Shown here: positions 50,334 to 60,059 of the stretch, piece by piece
Layout: every line of letters begins with the position of its first letter
Position numbering within the stretch: the first letter of the stretch is position 1
NCBI GenBank assembly: GCA_032358255.1
Contig: JAULBX010004888.1
Location: forward strand, 62,001 to 126,000
Length of the DNA: 64,000 nt
Origin: Heterotrichella gracilis
Lineage: Eukaryota > Sar > Xanthophyceae > Tribonematales > Xanthonemataceae
Direction of reading: 5' to 3'
Position numbers and translations under genes: made by a program
Notes under the pieces: model-generated
The model's database searches: none
The model's input: the letters and a program-made list of their open reading frames with translations, nothing else
Told to the model about the DNA's origin: nothing

Positions 50334-53300
50334 ATGGAGGGCGAACAGGAGGAGACGTACGAGGCCGCGGTCCAGTTGTTGAGCGGCCTGATCAGCAGCA
50401 AGAGGCGAGCAGATGGCAAGAACTGGAGCCACGCCTTTGAAACGATGAGCGTACACCTGGAGGTATACTAACAGTTAACCAACCCCCAGCACTCCATACT
50501 TGGCCCTGGAACTGATTTTGGGTCCCAGCAGTCCCATGCGCGTAGCAATGATGCACAAGGCGCTGTGAGGTGGCACTTGCATACTTGTGTGCAGTATGAC
50601 CCCTGTCTGCACCACCTTCAACCCAACTCATGCTATTGTGTGCAGAGGCTGGAGTTGCTTGACAAGCTACCCAGCCTGAGCGTGATCCACGTGGCAGGAA
50701 CCAAGGGGAAGGTACGTGGGCCATAGCAAGCGTGCCTGCGTTTGTTCTGGTTGTGCACCCTGCATCATTAGTGGCTGTGCGCTGTCATATCAGTCAGTGC
50801 TCAAAGCCCTGGTGACTGGCCCATACCAACACATACACCACGTGTGTCCCTGCACACTCCAGATGCCTGGGCTTGTCAACCCCACCACACCCACACCCAC
50901 TCACCCACCCACCCCAGGGCTCCACCTGCGCCATGGTCAACAGCATGCTGGTGGCTGCGGGTTACCGGCCTGGCCTGTTCACCTCCCCCCATCTGTGCGA
51001 CGTCAGGGAGAGGTTCAGGATTGGGGGGTAAACGCTGGAACTGAACCCTAAAATCGCAAACCCTCTAAACCCTATGGCTAGGGTCGCTGGGGGCCGCAAC
51101 AGCAACATCCTGCACTTTTCGCCTGCAGTGTCTGGAAGGGAAGTTTTCTACACACCGGCGCCATTACCCTTATCAGTTAGTTCCTTTCCATACACAAAAT
51201 GCCACTTGCTGCGGGAACAAATTTTGAGTGTGGCAGTGTTATGAAAAAGTAGAAAGCTGTGCCAAGGCTGATGTAATGGCGCACATTGTGCAAGAATGAA
51301 TGCTCGTCCGGCTCTACTGCATAAAATAGGTAATCACCACGCCATCCTCATCAGCATCAACCCATGCTCTCCCCTGCCCCTCATCCCAGGCGCCTTGTCG
51401 ACCGTGCCACCTTCAGCCGCCACTTCTGGTGGTGCTACCGGCGGCTGAGGGAGACAGCGGATGAGGAGGTGGGCATGCCGGCATACTTCAGGTTCCTCAC
51501 GCTGCTAGGTGGGTGGGTGGGTGGGGGGTACATGTGCATGAGGGGGTGGGGGGTGCATATGGAATGGGGGGAAACGTGTACATGACGGGGTGGGAGTACA
51601 TGTATCACCATGCATGCGACAGGAGTGTAGGGGTTAGAAATGCAAGCTAAAGGGTTTTGGTGTTGCGAACATTCTATGCTTCCATCTCTGTTTCTTCAAC
51701 ACAGTTAGCACCACTTTTCCCATGTTCACAGGCCTGAAGATATTCCTTGAGGAGGGTGTGGATGTGGCCATCCTGGAGGTGGGCATAGGGGGCCGCCTGG
51801 ACGCAACAAACTGCATCCCCGCCCCTGCTGTGTGCGGTGTGACATCGCTGGGATTCGATCACATGGACCTGCTGGGGGACACGTTGCCGGTGAGGGCGGG
51901 GATTTGCGAAAAACGGCATGACGCATTGAGAGGATGCAACTAGCATGGCATTCTGCATCTTGTACCATTTCTCTCTCTGATGATGCATGACAGGTTGGGT
52001 TCAAAGCAGCGGCAAGACATGCAAGGGGTGCCTGATTGATGTGCCATTTAAGGATTGTGAGGCATGGAGTTTAGAGGATTTTGAAGCGCTCTCGCCTGGC
52101 TGTGAGGCGAATGTGGGAATGTTTTCTCCAACCACATTTTCTCAATTAACAGGCGCCATGTACCATTGGGCTACGTCATGCCAGCATCACGTTCAACTGA
52201 TCAAGGCTGAGCTCCCGTTCCATATTCCCCTCTCCTTGCCTTGTTTGTTCATCTTCCCTTGCTCGCCTTACACACCGGCTGTGTGCCAACCTAACAGGAA
52301 ATTGCGCGCGAGAAGGCCGGCATCTTCAAGCGCGGCTCCCTTGCCTTCACTATACCGCAGCCCCCTGAGGCACAGCAAGCATTGGAGGTGAGGGAAAGGT
52401 GGCTCGGTTGCCTACCTGCATGCAAAAATAAAGAAAGGAACAAGTTGTATTTATTAAATGCCCATATCAGTCTCAGGTATGACAGGGTTGGTAAAAACAA
52501 GCGTCAATCTCAGAAATGGACCTTGGACTTTTGTCATATTAGAATGTGTAATAGCCTGCCACAACAGAGCTGGGTGGCGCAAGCTTGTGCAATTGTGGCT
52601 GCTAGTCTGGCTGCTGGAAGGGATATAACTAGCCAGGTGGTGCCCCCCCTGTGCAGGAGGTTGCTGCACGTGTGGGGGTGCCCCTGGTGCTGGCAAGGGG
52701 GTTGGATGAGTATGCCACTGAGGAGGGGTCAGGCGTGGAGGTGGGGCTGCAGGGGGAGCACCAGCGGATGAATGCAGGTAGGAGAAGGGGAGTAACAGAC
52801 TGGCAGGGGAGGTGGTACAGTCCCCCTGGGCTGTGATGGGGACACGCAAAGGCCCATATGAATGCACAGACACATGGGGAATAATTTTTCCGTTCCTGAC
52901 CAATTCCGGAAATAAGTGTCAAGTGCAGGATACAGCAAAGGTTTGTAGGTTTTCCACCATGCCCCTCACAACCCCATGCTTCCCACTCCCGCAGCGCTGG
53001 CGGTGGCGCTTGCACACCATTGGGAGGCGCGCAAGGAAGGTGCACAGGTGGCAGAAAATGGCGATGCCCAGGTGACAGACGATGGTGCTCCAGCGCGAGT
53101 TGCTCAGCTGTCTGGCAGGGTGCTTCCTCGTGCGTACGCCCAGGGTCTGAGGGACTGCCGGTGGCCGGGGAGGGGGCAGGTGGGTGGTGGATGAGGGGGG
53201 TTCGTGGCTGAATGCTGAGGAGGGTGTCAAGACCATGGTGCCCTGTTGGAGCGGCGTGGCACAGCACTTGTTCCTGGTTGTGTCGCAAAGCGGACTGGTG

Positions 53301-55275
53301 TGGCCAGTAACTACTGTGGCCACTTCACGGTCCTATCTACAATTGCATTAGCCCTTCCATGCATAGACCATGCTTGGATTGTATTGGTTCAGAGTCCATG
53401 CGTGACCCCTTGCGTACCTCCACTTACCATGGCTGTAATGGCCCAGCCCACAATCCCATGCGCCATTGCTGCGCCCCCCCATCCATCGACCCCGCCCACC
53501 ACCACCCACCACACCCGCACCCCCAGGTGGTGGAAGACGGCGGGGCTGCAGGGGAGGATGCCTGCCCCTCCCTGTCGTTCTACCTGGATGGCGCCCACAC
53601 GCCTGAGAGCATGCTGTCGTGTGCGCACTGGTTTGCGGGGGCCAGCCAAGCAGGGGCAGGCAGCGACGCGGCAGGCAGTGCGGGGGAGGGGGTGTCGGTG
53701 CCAGATGGCGGCCCACAGAACGTGCTGCTGTTCAACTGCATGCAGGTGACTGTGCTGGGGAGAAAATTTGATTTGGATATAAAATTAGATTCCCATCCAC
53801 AAATTAGAAATGATATTAAAAAATTTGAGCAAGGATTTAAATTTGTATTTGAATTGCATATCAACATAACTTAATTAATCAGAATAAGAAAAGAATTTGT
53901 AAAGTACTGAAGCCAAATAATGTGATGTGCCTGCCATGCCACTTTACTTAGCACTGTTGCATCTTTATTTCGCATGCCATTGGTGCACTTAACATGCCCA
54001 GGGAATGTGGCTGTGTGATGCTGTGCATTGTCATCAAGGCTGTATCATCCAATAACAGGATATGAATTTACCAATAAACACCCCCTACATACCCTTCCCT
54101 TATCACCCCCCCTTCCCCCACTCCTCCCCTCTCAGGACCGCGACCCCACCACCCTCCTCACCCCCCTGGCACACACCTTGAGGGAGAGGGGGGTCAGCCT
54201 GCAGGCCACCCTGTTTGTCCCCACTGACTCGTTGTATGCCTCCCTGGCGCGCGCAAGCCTGGCTCCTTCCGATGTGGATGTGGCATGGCAGCTGCAGTTG
54301 CGGGGGGCATGGCAGGGGGTGCGGGAGAAAGTGGGGCAGGTGGGTGGATAGTATTGATTGTTGTATGACGCCAGGTATATCCCTCCGTCATACACTAGTT
54401 CTTGCCATAGGCAACTCCTGGAAAGGTTCCAGGGCCTGGGGAGACGTGCAGAACAAATCTGCGCTCACGAGCAGAGCAGTACAGGGCAAGTATGAAAAGC
54501 ATCCCCAGTTGCCCTCCATGTGTGCAGGGTGGCGGCGTGAAGCCATCCCCCCATCTTCCCCCGTTGCCTGTGCCCCCCTCCCTGGCTGGCCAAGACCCTA
54601 CTCGGGGTGCGGTGCTGCCATCACTGCAGGTAAGGCAATACCCTGCGCCGCATATCCAGTGCACAATTTCCAGGGCCGAATTTTGCCTCTGGAGGTGGAC
54701 ACCAGCATGCATTTGTGCACGCACCTGTTTGCAGCTTCACCTGTTTGCAGCTCCACCTGTTTGCAGCTTCACCTGTGTCTGACCTCCCCCCCCCGCCTTC
54801 CTCTGCAGGCCACCCTCACGTGGTTGCGGCGGGCGGCGCGGCAGCAGCCACATGTGCAGCTCAGGGTGGGTACAACTGCAGCAACTGCATCACAGTGGGG
54901 GGAGGTGTGGGGAGGTGGGGTAGGGTGTGGTGTGCGGCATGCTGCAACCGAGTGGCTATCATGCCAGTCTACGGCAGTACCCTGTGGTTTTGATGGTACT
55001 GGCCTCAACCCAGCAGCATTTGCACTGTTGTGCAGGGGTGCAACACGTAGCCATGTGACTGCATCGATTGCCAACATGCGCATCGTGGAAAAGGAAATCA
55101 GGCCACCTAAAATGGCACCCATCTCTTCAGCCAGATGACAGCTGGATACCATGGTTGCACCCGCTCAGTGTCTTCAAGGGGTGTGACTCTTTCCCCTCCT
55201 GTGCAGGTGCTTGTGACCGGATCCCTGTACCTGGTGGGGGATGTGCTGCGCCTGCTGGGCAAGGAACCGGCATAA
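50334..55275 (+). CDS. FPGS: Folylpolyglutamate synthase
   Basis: FPGS adds gamma-linked glutamates to folates using ATP. Thirteen exons (50334-50462, 50646-50711, 50918-51027, 51390-51508, 51732-51889, 52298-52387, 52657-52777, 52995-53179, 53527-53745, 54136-54339, 54528-54629, 54809-54865, 55207-55275) sum to 1629 nt (542 aa). The Mur-ligase P-loop is [17 protein letters not shown], split by intron 2. [25 protein letters not shown] and [12 protein letters not shown] follow, then FDHMDLLG and [11 protein letters not shown], all hallmarks of the family. The C-terminal domain carries [13 protein letters not shown]. The protein ends [19 protein letters not shown], as in eukaryotic FPGS. The short exon at 54528-54629 is Pro-rich and atypical. 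No obvious transit peptide precedes the catalytic part, so this form may be cytosolic unless an upstream start exists. Confidence 0.95.
53760..53925. other. AT-rich island in FPGS intron 9
   Basis: Counting 53761-53900 by eye gives about 30 G/C in 140 bases (about 21 percent), against well over half in the surrounding DNA. The edges look abrupt. It is intronic and may be an insertion of organelle or other foreign DNA. Confidence 0.6.
54722..54776. repeat. 18-nt tandem repeat of acceptor-like sequence in FPGS intron 11
   Basis: Three near-identical copies of CACCTGTTTGCAGCTTC are arrayed about 35 nt upstream of the real acceptor (exon start 54809). Each copy contains TTTGCAG, which resembles a 3' splice site. 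Confidence 0.7.
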
Positions 55276-56937
55276 GGGGCGCAGGAAGGCACAGCACATG
55301 TTGCACACAACGGTGGGGCGCTGTGGCAGGGCGTGGCAGGGCATTCATGGGTAGCTCCCCGGTAGCATTGATGACTCCATGCCAGGCATGCCCTACTGCT
55401 TGCCCTAGCGTACGCAGGCGCCGCAGGATTTTGCTGCAAGCTCTTGCCACATTGCATTCGAAGCCTTACAGTTAAATGTTGTGGAATTCTGGCCAATATG
55501 GACCTTCTGTTTAAAGAGGGACTTATAGACCAAATTGGGTGCATTGCCAGTATAGTAATTTTATTTATGATACTTCATTGCATATGTGGAATATACAGGT
55601 ATTACCCCTGTTACCAGTGATTGGATTTTGACAGTAGCATGGGCATTCAATTCTAGCAGCGGCACCAGTGAGATTCGTCATGACGTGCACGCTTCATGTT
55701 GAACCAGCTGTACCACCCAACTGCAGTGGGCCTCGATCTGATGGATGCGGTACCCGGGTAGGAATACGAGAAGGGCACCCCAAAAAATGATGAATGACCA
55801 CATGCTTACACACGCAATGTACAATGGGCTGAAAACAGAACCCTTCAGCTGGTTGCCCACGTTGTTGCTCACATTGCCCTGATAGGTCCTGCCAAAAACT
55901 TAACGACTTGGACTTTGGGTGTGGAAGGGTATGGGTGCTGGTGTGTGTGTGATATGTAGAGGGGTAGGGACAGGGATGCACCATGATGGGTGTGGTGGGG
56001 ATGGCACTGGGTGCTTAGGGTGCGTGCGCAGGCGTTGCATGGCATGGTGTGTGAGTGTGGCTGTGGCTGTGACTCGAGCCCAGCGCAGGTGCTCTACTTC
56101 CTCTCTACACAATGTAATGCAACACAACTTTGTCTACTCGAGGCATGTGTTTGCAGAGTGCTTCTGTGAAAACACTGTCCATTGCACATAATCTACCCCC
56201 CCCCATAAAATATGATCTCCCATACCCCCAAAAAAACACTCGGTCTCTCATGCGCTACAATTGCCAGTGGTGCGAATGAGAAGAGAAGAAGAAAAAGCGG
56301 TGGTATTATTGCAAAAACGTTTGACACCACCTATTTCTTTGGAGGACGATATAAAAAAAGGTAAGACTTTTCCGCATGACAAGCTTGCGCACCCGCGTAT
56401 ACAATGTTAAGGGTTTCCTTTAGCACCGATGTACTGCGAAGTGCACACTCCAACAGCCGCATATGTAACTTGCATGCATGCATGCATGCATACGCTACAC
56501 CGTCCAGGACAGTAAAGGCTTCTTTGATACACTACCCACCAGTTGGACGTCACAAGCGCTGGCGGGTTCTTACTATGCGTCTGTCCATGAGGTATCGGGT
56601 GCTTCTCTGAAACGTGTCAAGCAAAATTTCGAGTTTTGGTTTTTTTTCATTCGGTGGAACCCAATGCAAGAGCTCACGCCTCAACCTCGAACCTGATGCC
56701 GGGTGGTGACAGTGTATGTTTGCGAGGAGGCCTGAGGCTTAGAGCAAAAGCGCGCGCGTGGGTACTGCCTCATTGGGAAGTGGTCAAGATGCAAAGCCTC
56801 AGGGCAAGCTCTGCTCTGCGCGCCCAATGCAGTGCCAGGATAGTAGCGCTGCCCTGCAAACCAGAAAGCTCTTCACTACAAAACAATCATACAGTCCCAT
56901 GGTCTTATAGTCGCAGAAGCGTTCTGAGAAGATACCC
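55276..56937. other. Interval between FPGS and the tandem small-gene pair
   Basis: Apart from a candidate minus-strand terminal exon (55678-55888) I find no supported gene. A minus-strand TGTAA (TTACA, 55466-55470) lies about 210 nt beyond that exon's stop and fits it. A run of GCATGCAT repeats occurs at about 56472-56490. The duplicated unit starts at about 56565. Confidence 0.4.
55678..55888 (-). CDS. Candidate terminal exon of a small single-span membrane protein
   Basis: On the minus strand a TTTTGGCAG acceptor is followed by an open frame of 70 codons (phase 1 nt) with one likely transmembrane segment (MWSFIIFWGALLVFLPGY). It ends HCSWVVQLVQHEACTS before the stop at 55678-55680. The upstream exon or exons could not be placed; a possible partner lies within 55900-56130 on the same strand. 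The TGTAA downstream supports a transcript end. No family is recognised. Confidence 0.35.
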
Positions 56938-57938
56938 ATGTTGCCGTCGCGGCCAGCCCTGCGCCTCTTCCCAGGCCTGAGGCATCCACTCCTGCCAAGC
57001 GCGAGAATATGGAAGGAAAAGCTTGTTTCAACGGTACGACCACCTTGCTGCTGCTCACCGTTGTTCAAATACTAGACAATAAAAGGAGCTTAGCTGCTGT
57101 ACATCCTAGACCTAGGATGTATGTGTGGCCGTGGGCAGGTTGGGCAGGCCAATTTGGACTTCAACTTTGGTCTGTTTCTTGGTCCCAGCTCCTGAATGCA
57201 CCAGCTGCTTCCTACCACACGCGCAGGTGCAGCAGTGGCCATTGGTGAGATGGTTCAACGAGCAAAAAAATCAATTCCAGTTTGTTGTTGGAGTGTGGGC
57301 CATAGTTGGATTCTGGGGTCTGGTGCATAGCTTCTGTCAATTTCATACCACTGCTGCTGGAGTGGGCTTTCAAAGGCTTTTGGTGGGCATTACCAGGGGG
57401 GAGAGAGCAGGCAAGTCTGCCCTACTGGTGATGGTTGCTTTTTCTGCGTCTATTCCTTTGAAGACCCCTCTACCCTGGGTGCAGGGAGGTTGCTGAGCAT
57501 GCGGTGGGCTGCAACGTGAAGTGCACCGCAAGTCATAGGGCCGTAGACAGCCGCGGGAATGGAAACTACAGCTCAAATAGTGCTCAGGGGTGTGCTGTTG
57601 AGCATGCCGCATGCCTGCAGTGCAGCGCCTTCATCAGAGGCCTCCTAGTAGCTGTCTGCATCCTTTGTTGGGTGGTTGGCAGGAAAACCCGCGGAGACCT
57701 GCACGAGGGCAATGCTCTCCCTGCTGTGCTGACCCGCTTATTACGCAATTTCAGTGCAGTAGCGAGAGACTTTCTCCCGTGTACATTGTTCTACACTGGT
57801 CAATTGCCAAGTTTTGGGTGCCTGACCGAGCGAAAAACGTACCTCTATTTGTGTGTGAACATAATGGCTTTTGCGTGCCACTTTTTGGAGTTTATCCTTT
57901 CACTGAGAAGTGTTTTTAGGCTTGAAAGCGCACCATGA
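56938..57938 (+). CDS. Small predicted membrane protein, tandem copy A (family unknown)
   Basis: Exon 1 (56938-57033) encodes MLPSRPALRLFPGLRHPLLP, an Arg/Leu-rich start like a mitochondrial presequence. Exon 2 (57227-57322) follows a GCGCAG acceptor in phase 0 and encodes VQQWPLVRWFNEQKNQFQFV, then VGVWAIVGFWGL, a likely single membrane span. A third conserved block begins at 57489 (VAEHAVGCNVKCTASHRAV). It is open as far as 57938, but the true end is unclear and this copy's acceptor differs from copy B. I do not recognise the family. The coordinates of the 3' end are uncertain. Confidence 0.38.
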
Positions 57939-58423
57939 ACCGTTAAATGGGTTTCGGCAATAAAACATTGCAAGCATATAAAATGTAATATGCATGCATG
58001 CATGTTTTACAGGACACGGTAAATGGCTAATTAAAGTACACCACTTGCACGTCACTTGCACTGCGGCTTGCACTGACAGGTTCCTACTATGCGCCTGACC
58101 ATAAGGTATCGAGTGCTTCTCTCAAACGTTTTCGGATTTTCTCCTTTCGGTTGAACGCAAGCGCTACCTTCACGCCTCAAACTCGAATCTTTCGCCAGGT
58201 GGTGACAGTGTATGCTTGCGAGGAGGTTCACCACGTTTTTTTTAGCAAGCGCAGGCTAAGAGCGAGCGGGGTACGGCCTGATTTGGGAAGTGGTCAAGAT
58301 GCAAAGCCTCAGGGCAAGCACTGCTGTTCTCGCCCAACCCAGTGCCAGGAGTAGCGCTGCCCAGCAGGCCAGTAAGCCCTTCGCGCCATACAGCCCCCTG
58401 TTCTTACCGTCGCAGAAGGTACC

Positions 58424-59051
58424 ATGTTGCCGTCGCGGCCAGCCCTGCGCCTTCTGCAGCAGGACCCGCTGGGACCCACTCCTGCCAAGCGCCAGAATAC
58501 TTGGAAGGGAAAGCTTGTGTCAGAGGTACGCCACTCTGCTGCTGCTTACCGTTCTTCAAAGTACTACACAATATATTAGTATATACAAGTGAACTTTGCT
58601 GCTCTATATATATGCGTGGCCGTGGGCAGGTTGGGCAGTCACAAAAGTTGGACATCACCTTTGGTCTATTTCTTGGCCCCACCTTTTAGAAGCACCTAGA
58701 AGTGTGCTTTCTGTCACACGCAGGTTCAGCAGTGGCCGCCGGTGAGATGGTTCAACGAGCAGAGTGATATCTTCAACTTCGTTGTCGGAATGGTGGCCAT
58801 ATGTGGCTCTGGGTTCCTGGTGGGCATAGCTTCTGCCAGGTTGTTGGAGTGGTATTTTAAAGCCTTGTGGTGGGGAGTGTGCGCGGGGTTTAGAGCAGGT
58901 AGGTCTGTCCATACCCTGCTGGTGATGGTTGCTCCCTCTGGGTCTTATTCTCCCTTTGAAAACCCCTCTACCTTTGGTGCAGGGGGTTGCTGAGGATGGG
59001 GTGAGGTGCTACGTGAAGTGCACCGCAAGTCACAGAGCCACACCCATATAG
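58424..59051 (+). CDS. Small predicted membrane protein, tandem copy B (family unknown)
   Basis: Exons 58424-58525, 58724-58819 and 58983-59051 join in phase 0 to give 88 residues. The N-terminus MLPSRPALRLLQQDPLGPTP resembles a mitochondrial presequence. Exon 2 has VQQWPPVRWFNEQSDIFNFV and then VGMVAICGSGFL, a likely membrane span. Exon 3 has GVAEDGVRCYVKCTASHRAT. The WPxVRWFNEQ motif, the flanking GT/AG sites and the phase are conserved in copy A. An alternative upstream ATG at 58299 opens a different frame that runs into a stop after splicing. Mitochondrial inner-membrane location is inference. Faint similarity to one-helix light-harvesting-like proteins was considered and judged too weak. 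Confidence 0.42.
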
Positions 59052-59365
59052 ACATAGACAGCACATGTCGACTGCAACTCAAAAAGTCTTAGGGGTGTGA
59101 AGTTGGGCATGCTTGCAGTGGGAGTCATCAAAGGAGCTGTCTGCATTCACTGTTGGATGGTTGGCAGGAAAAACCGTGAACACCTCATGAGACCTCAGCG
59201 AAGGCATTGCTCTCCCTATTGCTTACGCAGTTTCATTCCAGCAGCGAGGCACTTCTCCCGTGGTACAGTTTTTCTACAGCAATTGCCATATTTTGTAAGC
59301 CAGCTTTTGGGTGCCTGGCCAAGCGGAAGATATATCCCCCGTTTGTGTAAGTTGCGGGGGTCCCC

Positions 59366-59422
59366 AAAAAACGCCAAAAATTGGCACGCCAAATAGTATT
59401 TTGCCAATTTTTGGTGTTTTTT
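59366..59422. repeat. Short perfect-stem foldback in unit B only
   Basis: Arms 59366-59386 and 59402-59422 (AAAAAACGCCAAAAATTGG and complement) match at 20 of 21 positions with a 15-nt AT-rich loop. The equivalent place in unit A lacks the hairpin, so it was inserted in B or lost from A after the duplication. Confidence 0.7.
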
Positions 59423-60059
59423 CCTTTTCACTGTCAATGAGAAGTGGTGTTTTTAGGCTTGACGCGCACTCTGAACCGATGATATGCAGTTACACCAATA
59501 GAATTTTAGTGCACTTTGATAGAGACAACTGCCCACCAGAAAACGTCCCGATGATGTTTCTGAAAATTCACATGAATCACAGTGCCCGCAAACACCCCAT
59601 TCAAGCTCAATGTGCTCTGAGTGTAACGCTGCAGTAGCCCATTCAGTGATCACCCAGTACAAATTCCACTCATGACTGTCTACCACATCCAAGCCCTTCC
59701 GTACTGAACACCGCAGTGAAGCGCACAACGCCTCTGCATGCCCATGCCCCGCCCTTATTAAGCTGTTCCTCCCCCCCATACACACACGCCCCTGAAAACC
59801 AATCCAGTTGCTCAATACTGGTGTAGCACGCTGACCCCTGCGTCGAGCGTTAGTAAGGCCCGCCAGATGCCTCCGCAACGCGACTGTGCTCAATGGAATT
59901 TGTAATATGATGCGTCATACTATAGACCCACTGGGGCTAGGAGCCGCTTGCCTGCACCAGTACTTTGCACCAGCCAGCAGGGCCCCTTCCAATTGGCCAA
60001 CATTCCTCGCAAGCGCATACGCCATGCCGCAGCTGCCGCCTACGCCTACGTGTGCGCGC

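Larger units (their letters stand above)
56565..59482 (+). repeat. Tandem duplication of a 1.4-kb gene-sized unit
   Basis: Unit A (about 56565-57945) and unit B (about 58079-59482) are collinear and in the same orientation. Shared blocks include ACTATGCG...GGTATCG.GTGCTTCTCT at the start, GTGGTGACAGTGTATG, GGGAAGTGGTCAAGATGCAA, the candidate exons, TGGTTGGCAGGAAAA and TTTTTAGGCTTGA at the end. Divergence is higher in the candidate introns than in the exons. Confidence 0.8.

Noticed and set aside
56938-59051. Assignment of the tandem pair to one-helix/light-harvesting-like proteins
   Set aside because: The FNEQ...FVVG stretch only faintly resembles the chlorophyll-binding motif and lacks its conserved Arg/Met pattern; the N-terminus looks more mitochondrial.
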